Source: Tangfeifania diversioriginum (lineage in GTDB: Bacteria > Bacteroidota > Bacteroidia > Bacteroidales > Prolixibacteraceae). From it: a stretch of 64,000 nt of DNA. The stretch covers positions 62,001-126,000 of the forward strand of contig CAMCBW010000001.1 of NCBI GenBank assembly GCA_945873105.1, in the 5' to 3' direction. The notes beneath the pieces are model-generated. The model was not told where the DNA came from. It worked only from the letters and a program-made list of their open reading frames with translations, and did no database searches. Shown one piece after another: positions 1 through 8,669 of the stretch (position 1 is the stretch's first letter; the number at the start of each line of letters is the position of its first letter). The translations under genes and the position numbers were made by a program.

Positions 1-1080
1 ATAAACCGCAGTGCGAAAATCGTTACCCGCGATGTGGTACTTACCAATGGGGTTCTCCATGTCATTGATAAAGTTCTTGAGCCCATTGAACTTAGTGTGC
101 GCGACCTTATTTTCAATACAGCCGATTTCTCTATTTTCAAAGCTGCATGGCAAGAATCCGGATTTGATGCCGTATACAATGCACAGATCAATCCAACAAC
201 CTTCTTCCTGATTTCGGACGATATTTATAAGAGCAATGGGATTCTCACACTGGCAGATCTAAAGTCTCAATCTTTTATAAATAATGATGCGGCAGCTTTA
301 AAAAACTATGTTGCGTACCATGCAATTTCAGGATTTAAGTTCCTGAATATGCTTGAAAATGGAAACTTTTCAACGCTTGGAAATGAGTTGATTAGTTTCA
401 AAATCGAAAATGTTTATAAAATCAACAAGGAAATCATCAACCTAAAAGAGACATTTGTGTCACCAATTCCAACGAAAAGTAATTTTCAGGCAAAAAATGG
501 GGTGGTGCATCGTATTGATAAAATACTGATCCCTAAAAATCCAAAGGCAGAATATTATTTCTTCGATTTCTGGTTCATTCCGGAGGTGATGGCACTGCCA
601 GGTTATTTGACCATTCCAAAAGGCACATCGATACCGGGAATGGAAAATCTTCCCTATGAGAAATTTAAGGCACAAATTACAGGTGGTGAACTGCAATATT
701 TCATTTCGTCATACCTGCCTGACAATCAGAATTTCTACAATATGGATCAGGTAAATGTAACTGCAGGAAGTTGGACACTGGAATGGAACATGCCGAAAAT
801 TGCAGCAGGAAAATATCGGGTCAGATTGGCGTTTAAGAAAGGAGCTACCCGTGCAATTGTTCAAACTTATTGGGATGGTGAAAAATTGGGTGATCCCGTA
901 AATATGAAAGATACTTATGTCCTCAATGCGGAAAAAGACCTGCAAACAGCATCTGAATATCGAAGAATTTTCATCGCAGATATGGAATTTAAGGAAACCA
1001 AAGAGCATGTTTTAAAATTGAAAACAGTGGTTGCAGGCCAAGGGAATATGGATGGAATCGAATTCTTACCTATTAACTAA
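1..1080 (+). CDS. Fasciclin (FAS1) domain surface protein, 5' truncated by window edge
   Basis: The frame is open from base 1, so the true start lies outside the window; an internal ATG at 34 is not the start. The first visible residues (NGVLHVIDKVLEP) are the typical end of one FAS1 domain. A second FAS1-like domain follows (from ATG 34, about residues 22-165), closing with a near copy of the same motif (NGVVHRIDKILIP). The last 180 residues form a different, beta-rich domain ending in MDGIEFLPIN. FAS1 domains mediate adhesion or ligand binding outside the cell, so I infer a surface glycan-binding role. The next gene starts 8 bp later, so this is probably the first gene of the SusCD operon seen here. 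The FAS1 call is good; the ligand is unknown. Confidence 0.8.
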   Translation: MNRSAKIVTRDVVLTNGVLHVIDKVLEPIELSVRDLIFNTADFSIFKAAWQESGFDAVYNAQINPTTFFLISDDIYKSNGILTLADLKSQSFINNDAAALKNYVAYHAISGFKFLNMLENGNFSTLGNELISFKIENVYKINKEIINLKETFVSPIPTKSNFQAKNGVVHRIDKILIPKNPKAEYYFFDFWFIPEVMALPGYLTIPKGTSIPGMENLPYEKFKAQITGGELQYFISSYLPDNQNFYNMDQVNVTAGSWTLEWNMPKIAAGKYRVRLAFKKGATRAIVQTYWDGEKLGDPVNMKDTYVLNAEKDLQTASEYRRIFIADMEFKETKEHVLKLKTVVAGQGNMDGIEFLPIN

Positions 1081-1088
1081 ATTGAATT

Positions 1089-2624
1089 ATGAAACGCTTC
1101 AAAAAAATAATTATACTATTAACAGCACTTTGGGCAATTATTTTGCTTGGCGTGGCTTGTTCTTCCGAATGGAACAATCATTATAACTTGGCAGAAACAA
1201 CCTCGGCGTTCGATTTATTAAAAGGACAATCCGAGTTCTCGGAATTTGTCCAACTGATTGAACAGAATCATTTGGAGGATCTCTTAAAAGGTTCTGCTGT
1301 AACTGTATTTGCACCTGCAAATGGGTCAATTCGTACTTCCGGTTTTACTGAACCAGAATTAAATAACCTGCTTCGGCAGCACATTGTTAGCGGAAGATTA
1401 ACGGCTGACCTAGCTTCAGGCAAAAATTATTTTGCCAGTAACGGAGCAGTGTTATCGTTCGATGCAACATTCACAAAGGTCAACGGGATCATTATTTCCC
1501 AGCATGGAACACAGAAAAATGGTTCCATCATCCATAAAGTAGCATCACTGATGAATTCAACATCAAAGGGGACACTGTATGGCTTTTTGAGGAAGAATAA
1601 ATCAATTTACAGTTACATTTTATCTCTTTATGACAACGTTACTTTTGATGAAAAAGCAAGCGCTAAATATGTCGATGCGAATGGGAAAATGGCTTACGAT
1701 TCAGTTTTTCTTGCAAAGAGTTCCTATCTCGACCCATATCTTTCCAATTCCGATTACAGCACCGTGATTTTATTTACAGATCAGCAGTTCGATAATGGTT
1801 TAACAACATTCTCATCTGCAGTAAATGCCGCCATTTCGGCATCTCCTGCAATTAAAAAAGGCTTGATCGCACAAACTTATGTTCAAAATGTATTTAAAGG
1901 ATCCAAAATTTTGCCTTCAGGGACTGAAAACTGGCAGGCAGTAAATGGATTGTCTCAGGCTGTCAATTCCGCCAAACTAAATGCAAAAATTGAAGTGCTG
2001 CAAAATGTCAGTGTTATGAAATATAGTGATCTAAGCAGTAATCTGGCAACAAATTATTTCAGTTTACTTATTCAAGCCGATAACTATACACTAGCTGGTG
2101 TTGAGGGCGCAAGTGGTGGAACGAATGCACACGAAGTGATTTCTGTACCTCAATTCGCCAAAGGGAATGGACTAGCCCGCAGAATATACCCTAATTCGAC
2201 AGCAGGAAATTCGCATGCATTCTTCACTATTGGGGGTGTTCAGAAAGGTTCCTTTGTTCCGGTTTTGAACGGGGTAAACTATAAGATAAACATGTGTATT
2301 TCTCTTACGCGATCGATAAAATGTATTCTTTGGGTTTACGATCAGGGTACTGCTGATAAAAAATTGTACTTAGATGCCGATGCAAATTTTGATAGCAGCA
2401 AAAACTTTATCTGCAATACGCTGAACGGCGAAATGCGTGTTATTGAATTCCCTGTGCAACTTCTTTATACCAGAGTCGCAAACAATGCACCTACTTTCAA
2501 ATTTCATGTCGATTATAGGCCCTTGGCGTTGACTGCGTTTCCTCAAATCAATGGAGTTGCGCCAACGGTTGCACAAACAGGAATAGTAATTGACTACCTG
2601 GAGTTTATTCCCGTTTTAAATTAA
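1089..2624 (+). CDS. Fasciclin (FAS1) domain lipoprotein
   Basis: 511 residues. The N-terminus is a lipoprotein signal (hydrophobic stretch followed by LLGVAC, acceptor Cys24), so it is probably lipidated and displayed on the outer membrane. A FAS1 domain follows (about residues 40-160), with the family motif TVFAPANGSI and a recognisable HIVSGRL segment. A second, more divergent FAS1-like stretch runs to about residue 320. The C-terminal ~190 residues are beta-rich and end with IDYLEFIPVLN, matching the end of the preceding protein; the two genes are likely old duplicates. It lies 8 bp after that gene and 19 bp before susC, so it is almost certainly co-transcribed. The role in surface glycan binding is inferred from position. 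Confidence 0.8.
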   Translation: MKRFKKIIILLTALWAIILLGVACSSEWNNHYNLAETTSAFDLLKGQSEFSEFVQLIEQNHLEDLLKGSAVTVFAPANGSIRTSGFTEPELNNLLRQHIVSGRLTADLASGKNYFASNGAVLSFDATFTKVNGIIISQHGTQKNGSIIHKVASLMNSTSKGTLYGFLRKNKSIYSYILSLYDNVTFDEKASAKYVDANGKMAYDSVFLAKSSYLDPYLSNSDYSTVILFTDQQFDNGLTTFSSAVNAAISASPAIKKGLIAQTYVQNVFKGSKILPSGTENWQAVNGLSQAVNSAKLNAKIEVLQNVSVMKYSDLSSNLATNYFSLLIQADNYTLAGVEGASGGTNAHEVISVPQFAKGNGLARRIYPNSTAGNSHAFFTIGGVQKGSFVPVLNGVNYKINMCISLTRSIKCILWVYDQGTADKKLYLDADANFDSSKNFICNTLNGEMRVIEFPVQLLYTRVANNAPTFKFHVDYRPLALTAFPQINGVAPTVAQTGIVIDYLEFIPVLN

Positions 2625-2643
2625 ACCCTGAACACTAAACAAG

Positions 2644-5523
2644 ATGAATATAAAGATGAAATCAATTCAAGTAATTAAAGGCTTTTTACTCCTGGTCTTT
2701 GGTGGGATAGCGATAACCGCATTTACTCAAGATAATTCGGCAGTAGGGAAAGGGCAATTATATGATCAGGCCGTTACTTCATCCAACATTCTAAGATTTG
2801 ATGCAGAAGAAGTGAACAGTGCCGTTTCATTGGAACATTTTCTAGTAGGACGTGTTCCGGGACTTTTGTCTCAGCTAAGTTCTGGGAATATGAGCGAAGG
2901 AGGAACTCTCACTATTCGTGGTGTTCGCTCTCTCAATGCTACCAATGAACCGCTCATTATTTTAGATGGCATGTTGTATGAACGTCCGGTTTTTTCATCC
3001 ATCATCAGCGGATATTCAGAAAATCTTCTGAAAAATATCAATGTGAAAGATATTGACTACCTACTGGTTATTAAAGATGCGACTGTTCAATTTGGTTCAA
3101 AAGGTGCCAATGGCGTGATCCTCATCGAAACAAAAAAAGCCAAAGACGTAATGACTTTAATCGACTTCACAGCTTATGCCGGAGTCAACACTGCACCTAA
3201 ACAATTGCCAATGCTTGATGCAAATGGCTTTCGTTCTTATGCCAACGAGTTTCTTGCCGCAAAAGGCATCTCTGCAAATGACGTCCGTTATGAATACAAA
3301 TGGTTAAATATGAGTCCCTCAGAATGGGATTATCCGAAATATTCGAATAATACCAACTGGCAAGATGAGATATACAGCAGTGCATTTATGCAGGACTATC
3401 ATTTAGGTATTAAAGGGGGAGATGCTATTGCAAAGTATGCACTTTCTGTTGGCTATTTGTCCAATGGGAGTTCCTTGGGAAGTACCAACTATCAACGTTA
3501 TACAACCCGCATGAATGGGGATTTGCAGATCACAAAAAAATTGAAATTAATCTCAAGTATTGGTTATACTTTTTCTAAAAACTATTTAAGGCCCACTGGT
3601 TTGGCGAATGTCAGCAATCCGATACTCAATGCCTTATTAAAACCAGCTTTGTTCTATCCTAAAGACATTCTTAGGAGTATTGATGGGAGCCCGGTTGTTA
3701 CCTCAATTCTGTCGGATGTTGATGTGCTTGGATTTAGTAATCCCACAGCGTTGATTAACAATCTGGATGCCCTAAGTAAAAATAATCAGTTTACCGGGAT
3801 GGTCGATTTTCAATACAAGCTTTCAAAATCTTTAAGTGCTTCAGCAATGGTTGGGATCAACTATGCGAAGATAAGCGAAGAAATATTTACACCTTCGATG
3901 GGTGTAGGGACAATAGATGGAGTCGAATATATCAGAAAATCAGGGAGAAATGTCAATAATTATTCAAACATTAATTCTGATATTCGATTAAATTACAACA
4001 AACGTGTAGCTGAAAAACACCATTTTAATGCTTCGCTCGGATCTCGCTTTCATTCAAGTTACCTTTCGAATGATGACAATAGCGACTACTCAATGCCTAA
4101 CGACGAGTTTAAGGGTCTGGGTTCAGGCTCATCTTCGGCGGCAACAACCGCACTGGATAAAAAAAGGATTACATCCTATATCGGACAATGGAAAACCATT
4201 TCCAATTACGCTACCGCGAACTACAATTATGCCTCGAAATACTATGTTTCAATGGGACTTACTGCAGATCTCTCTTCTCAGTTTTCGTCTGACCTGATGG
4301 GAATATTTCCTTCAGCCATTTTTGCCTGGAAATTGACAGAAGAAGAATTTCTGAAAGGGAATTTACTGGTAAATGAATGGAAATTAAGGGCGGGATTTTC
4401 GGTGTCTGGAAATGATAACATCGGCTACTATGCTTCTAAAGAGTATTACGAGGCCATCAGATATCGCAATGTTTCAGGGTTGGTAAAAGAGAATTTGCAG
4501 AATGACAACCTGAAATGGGAAACAACCCAAACAATAAATATTGGTACCGATTTGTCACTGCTCAAAAGCCGTTTGATGGTTGGCTTTGACTATTTCACCA
4601 TGAAAAATGAGGACGTAATCCTTTTTGAATCAATGCCTGCCGCCTATGGGTACGATGGTTATTGGAAAAATTCAGCTACGACTGGAACCAATGGATGGGA
4701 ACTTTCGGTGAACCTCAAATTGGTTGACGCTGAAAAGTTGAAATGGAATGTTGGGGCAAATCTTTCACAGGCAAAATCAAAGGTCATTAGTTTACCCGGT
4801 GGTACTCCCATTGTCACAAATATCCCCGGTGGACAACTCATCACTATGGAAGGGGGAGCCTTATATCAATTTTATGGCTATAAATCGAATGGCGTATATG
4901 CATCAAACAGCGATGTTCCGGCAGGTCTTCGTTCTGCCGAGGGTAAGTTGTACAGAGCTGGCGACGTGAATTACGAACAAGTTATTGACGATCAGACAAT
5001 CAACAGCGATGACCGTCAGGCAATAGGTAAAGCCGAACCCGACTTGTATGGTGGCATTCAAACTTCTTTATCATATAACGGCATTAGCTTGAACGCGTCC
5101 TTCGATTTTAAAAGCGGGAACCAAATTTTCAATTATACCCGAATGCTAACCGAAGGGATGACTTCGCTGGCAAGTCAATCATCATCGGTCAATATGCGAT
5201 GGACTGCCGAAGGAGACCAAACTGAGATGCCCCGGATTTCTGCTGCCATGCCGGAAAATGCAGCTTTCTCCTCTCGTTGGATTGAAGAAGGAGCCTACCT
5301 TCGCTTTAGAAGTTTGAACTTAGCCTACGATATTCCTATTAAAAAGAAATTTTTTCAAGGATTGAAGTTATTCTGTCAGGCTGACAATCTGTTTATGTGG
5401 ACCAATTATTTAGGAAGCTATCCGGAGTTCAGTTATGGGCGAAATCAGTTATATCAAGGGGTCGACTACATGAAAACTCCGCAATCGACCAGTGTAGTTT
5501 TGGGTGTCAAATTAGGATTGTAA
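2644..5523 (+). CDS. SusC/RagA-type TonB-dependent outer membrane transporter
   Basis: 959 residues, signal peptide ending near AFTQ. The plug domain is clear: GRVPGLL, then TIRGVRSLNATNEPLIILDG, then IKDATVQFGSKGANGVILIETKK, the hallmark of SusC/RagA plugs. A 22-strand barrel region follows and the protein ends in a short aromatic/hydrophobic C-terminus (VVLGVKLGL). The usual N-terminal carboxypeptidase-like regulatory domain (about 80 residues) is absent, which puts it among the shorter SusC proteins. ATG at 2644 is used; ATG at 2656 is equally possible. It is followed 51 bp later by susD, its obligate partner: together they import oligosaccharides through the outer membrane using TonB energy. 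The substrate is inferred from the downstream pectin-type enzymes. Confidence 0.93.
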   Translation: MNIKMKSIQVIKGFLLLVFGGIAITAFTQDNSAVGKGQLYDQAVTSSNILRFDAEEVNSAVSLEHFLVGRVPGLLSQLSSGNMSEGGTLTIRGVRSLNATNEPLIILDGMLYERPVFSSIISGYSENLLKNINVKDIDYLLVIKDATVQFGSKGANGVILIETKKAKDVMTLIDFTAYAGVNTAPKQLPMLDANGFRSYANEFLAAKGISANDVRYEYKWLNMSPSEWDYPKYSNNTNWQDEIYSSAFMQDYHLGIKGGDAIAKYALSVGYLSNGSSLGSTNYQRYTTRMNGDLQITKKLKLISSIGYTFSKNYLRPTGLANVSNPILNALLKPALFYPKDILRSIDGSPVVTSILSDVDVLGFSNPTALINNLDALSKNNQFTGMVDFQYKLSKSLSASAMVGINYAKISEEIFTPSMGVGTIDGVEYIRKSGRNVNNYSNINSDIRLNYNKRVAEKHHFNASLGSRFHSSYLSNDDNSDYSMPNDEFKGLGSGSSSAATTALDKKRITSYIGQWKTISNYATANYNYASKYYVSMGLTADLSSQFSSDLMGIFPSAIFAWKLTEEEFLKGNLLVNEWKLRAGFSVSGNDNIGYYASKEYYEAIRYRNVSGLVKENLQNDNLKWETTQTINIGTDLSLLKSRLMVGFDYFTMKNEDVILFESMPAAYGYDGYWKNSATTGTNGWELSVNLKLVDAEKLKWNVGANLSQAKSKVISLPGGTPIVTNIPGGQLITMEGGALYQFYGYKSNGVYASNSDVPAGLRSAEGKLYRAGDVNYEQVIDDQTINSDDRQAIGKAEPDLYGGIQTSLSYNGISLNASFDFKSGNQIFNYTRMLTEGMTSLASQSSSVNMRWTAEGDQTEMPRISAAMPENAAFSSRWIEEGAYLRFRSLNLAYDIPIKKKFFQGLKLFCQADNLFMWTNYLGSYPEFSYGRNQLYQGVDYMKTPQSTSVVLGVKLGL

Positions 5524-5574
5524 AAAAAATCATGTTGAATCCATTTATCTTCAACTTTTAAATTCTATAGAAAA

Positions 5575-7029
5575 ATGAAAAATAAAAATATAATTCTGAA
5601 ATCCTTAATGATTGCTGGCATTTTCATTTTAAGCACAGGTTGTAGCGATATACTTGAAACCGATAATCAGAGTTTTTTACTTGCCAAAAATCATTTCAAG
5701 ACAGGCAATGATGTGAATGCTTCGATTATTGGCTTGTATGCATTACTTCAGCCTGTATCACAGCAAGTTGTATTATACAACGAAGTTCGGGCCGATCTCC
5801 TCCAACCCAATGCAACTGCCGATTCAGATTTGCTTCAATTGGCAAGTGGTGAAATAAGTTCCGGTAATAGATATCTCAATTTACGTGATTTTTATAAAGT
5901 CATTTCATCTTGCAACGATATTATCAGCAAGATGGAAGGTGTCTCATCTTTAGACCCGGCATACACCGCGACAATCAACAAACAATATCGTGCTGAAGTA
6001 ATCGGTGTTCGCTCATGGACCTACTTCCAAATATCAAAGATATTCGGAAAAACCACCTATTTTACTGATGCTGTCACCAACACAGATGCATTCATAAATG
6101 CAACTGAGCTGGATGGACCATCGACTATCAATCAATTAATTAATGATTTGTCATCGGTCATCAATGATTTTATTCTGAGTTATCCTTCAAGTTATTCGGC
6201 TGACTGGCGCATTGCACGTTTCAATACATGGGCAGCTAGGTCTCTGTATGCCGAATTACTGATGTACAAAGGTGCTTTTAATCAAACTGAAATGCAGGTA
6301 AACTACAAACTGGCTGCTAAACAATTGTGGATGGTTATAAGTTCTGATTCCACAAATACCTCATCTCAGGTGTATAAAGTTGGAAGTGTCTACGAGAAAG
6401 CAAATTGGCAAAATATCTTTACAACACTTGCCTCATCAACGAATGAGGTGATCTGGGCCATTGATTTTTCGAAAACAAACGAACAAACTCAAAAATTGCA
6501 TCAGCTTTTCTTTACCAATCCCCAATTGACAACAACAACTGTGGCATCTACCTATTTGATAAGTGCCGACTCAAGGACAGCCGCTTCGATAGCTAACAAT
6601 TTGGTTCGAAAATTCTCGGTTAATAAAACTGCATTTGAAGCTGATGCCCCAATTATACTTTACCGTGCTGCAGAACTTCATCTCCTTTATGCAGAAGCTA
6701 TTAACCGATCAAGTGATCCTGATTATGCCATGAAAGTGATCAATACCGGATACGCAAAATCAGAAATTACGCTGACAGGCGAAAAATTGTACAATGCACA
6801 AAGCAAGGGTATCAGGGCAAGAGCCGGATTGGGAGCACTGGCATTGGGCACAGTTGAAAAACAAGCACAAGCCGAAGGTTTCATACGTGACGAGCGTATA
6901 CGCGAATTGGCATTCGAAGGCAAACGGTGGGAGTCATTGGTGCGTTATGCAATTTTGGATGGGAAGAACACCATTACGGTAAGAGGACAAACATTCCCAA
7001 TTTCAAAATGGTACGCTTCGACCAACTGA
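5575..7029 (+). CDS. SusD/RagB-type glycan-binding lipoprotein
   Basis: 484 residues with a lipoprotein signal (LSTGC, acceptor Cys23). The N-terminal SusD-like region contains the tetratricopeptide-like helices typical of the family. The C-terminal RagB/SusD region shows the conserved features RAAELHLLYAEAINR and RDERIRELAFEGKRWESLVR. In this family the protein caps the SusC barrel and captures oligosaccharides at the surface. At 484 residues it is slightly shorter than most (500-600). It sits directly after susC and 7 bp before the esterase gene, in one operon. Confidence 0.92.
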   Translation: MKNKNIILKSLMIAGIFILSTGCSDILETDNQSFLLAKNHFKTGNDVNASIIGLYALLQPVSQQVVLYNEVRADLLQPNATADSDLLQLASGEISSGNRYLNLRDFYKVISSCNDIISKMEGVSSLDPAYTATINKQYRAEVIGVRSWTYFQISKIFGKTTYFTDAVTNTDAFINATELDGPSTINQLINDLSSVINDFILSYPSSYSADWRIARFNTWAARSLYAELLMYKGAFNQTEMQVNYKLAAKQLWMVISSDSTNTSSQVYKVGSVYEKANWQNIFTTLASSTNEVIWAIDFSKTNEQTQKLHQLFFTNPQLTTTTVASTYLISADSRTAASIANNLVRKFSVNKTAFEADAPIILYRAAELHLLYAEAINRSSDPDYAMKVINTGYAKSEITLTGEKLYNAQSKGIRARAGLGALALGTVEKQAQAEGFIRDERIRELAFEGKRWESLVRYAILDGKNTITVRGQTFPISKWYASTN

Positions 7030-7036
7030 TAAAAAG

Positions 7037-8644
7037 ATGAAAAATTTGATTTTATTGTTTGTTGCTTTTGTAAGTTTTCATTTCTCCATTAGTGCACAGA
7101 GCAAAGATGCCACCTGGGACAATACCTTGAGCAAAAACTGGCCTGTAGGTTTTGTTCCGGTTAAGATAAATTCATCGGCAGACGGGAAATTACAGAAAGC
7201 AGTTTTATATAAAAGCATTCAGACAAAACCGCAGCCATTAATTATTTCACTTCATAGCTGGAGTGGCGACTATTTGCAGGAAGACCCGCTGGCAGGCGAA
7301 GTGGCACTTCGCGGATGGAATTATATCCACCCTGATTTTCGGGGGCCAAACAACAATCCCGAAGCCTGTGGCAGCAACTTGGTAATAGCAGACATTGAAG
7401 ATGCCATACGGTTTGCTATTGAAAATGGGAATGTTGACATAACCCAGGTGCATATCATTGGCGCTTCCGGCGGTGGGTATGCAACCTTGCTGGCCTTTAT
7501 GAAGATCAATTATCCGGTAAAAAGTTTCAGTGCATGGGTGGGCATATCAAATCTCGAAGAATGGTATTTTGAAAGTCTGGGTCGTGGCCAACGATACGCA
7601 AAGGATTTGGAAGGAGTCACTACCGGTGGTGCTGGTTTTAATGCTGCCGAAGCCCGCAAACGTTCACCCATTTTTATGGATTTTAATCCTGAACTAAGAA
7701 AAAACGCAATACTTCGCATTTATACCGGAATTCATGACGGATACACAGGATCGGTTCCAATCACACAATCCATCAATTTATTTAACAAGTTGCTGATGGA
7801 AATGTATCCTGACAAAAAGGGAGAGGCTGTTTCCGACAGCCTGAAACTTATTTTACTGGAGAAAAGAATGAATCCGCCAGGGACTCACGAAAATTTGGGC
7901 AACCGCAAAATTCATCTTCAGCGATGGATGCCAAATCTGAGCCTCACAGTTTTTGAAGGTGGGCACGAAATGCTGGTTCCACAGGCTTTGGCGTTGCTCC
8001 AGGTCGGTGAAAAAAACCACTTGCAGCCGCTGAATATTCTTACCATCGGCGATTCGAATGGTGCAGCAGAAAATGGCTGGCCTGCACAACTTAGGAAATT
8101 GTTTCCGTTTTCAACCATCATCAATAAATCTGTTTCAGGGAATACCATTGGGTTCGATAATCTTGATCAGGAAAAACTTAATACCCTGAAAAATTTGGAT
8201 AGTTATCTGGAAGAAGCATACAATGAGTTAGGACAGGAACTTGATTTTGATTTTATACTTATAAATCTGGGCACAAACGACACAAAGAAAGTGTTTGAAA
8301 ATCGTCAAAAGGAAGTTTCTGAAAACATGTCAATCTTAGTTCAAAAAATTAAATATCTGGTGCGTAAAAATCAATCTAAAATTCCTGAAATAGTGATCAT
8401 TTCACCATCGCCAATGGATGAGCAAAAAGTGAATCAGGAAAAATATGGTGGAGGTGACCTGCGCATACAAAAGAACAATCTGCTTCTTAAAAAGGTAGCA
8501 TCAAAAAATCAGATTGAATTTCTAGATACTTACACTTCACTGAAAAATAAAATTTCAGAAAAAACCACCGATGGGGTTCATTTAAACCAAAAGGCTCAAT
8601 ACGAAATGGCAATTGAAATTGCCAACTATATTGTGGCAAAATAA
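7037..8644 (+). CDS. Two-domain esterase: alpha/beta hydrolase fused to SGNH hydrolase
   Basis: 535 residues with a signal peptide ending at SISAQ. Residues about 45-325 are an alpha/beta hydrolase of the prolyl-oligopeptidase/acetyl-esterase type, with the nucleophile elbow GASGG (Ser144) and a late His in FEGGHEML. Residues about 330-535 are a separate SGNH/GDSL hydrolase: block I IGDSNG (Ser340), block III LGTNDT, block V DGVHL (Asp512, His515). Both catalytic sets look complete, so this is probably a bifunctional carbohydrate esterase. Acetyl groups on pectin or rhamnogalacturonan would fit the adjacent GH28, but the acyl group and sugar are inference. The gene lies 7 bp after susD and ends 25 bp before the GH28 start. 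The fusion order is unusual and worth recording. Confidence 0.82.
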   Translation: MKNLILLFVAFVSFHFSISAQSKDATWDNTLSKNWPVGFVPVKINSSADGKLQKAVLYKSIQTKPQPLIISLHSWSGDYLQEDPLAGEVALRGWNYIHPDFRGPNNNPEACGSNLVIADIEDAIRFAIENGNVDITQVHIIGASGGGYATLLAFMKINYPVKSFSAWVGISNLEEWYFESLGRGQRYAKDLEGVTTGGAGFNAAEARKRSPIFMDFNPELRKNAILRIYTGIHDGYTGSVPITQSINLFNKLLMEMYPDKKGEAVSDSLKLILLEKRMNPPGTHENLGNRKIHLQRWMPNLSLTVFEGGHEMLVPQALALLQVGEKNHLQPLNILTIGDSNGAAENGWPAQLRKLFPFSTIINKSVSGNTIGFDNLDQEKLNTLKNLDSYLEEAYNELGQELDFDFILINLGTNDTKKVFENRQKEVSENMSILVQKIKYLVRKNQSKIPEIVIISPSPMDEQKVNQEKYGGGDLRIQKNNLLLKKVASKNQIEFLDTYTSLKNKISEKTTDGVHLNQKAQYEMAIEIANYIVAK

Positions 8645-8669
8645 TTATTGGATCCAAATAATTTTACTC

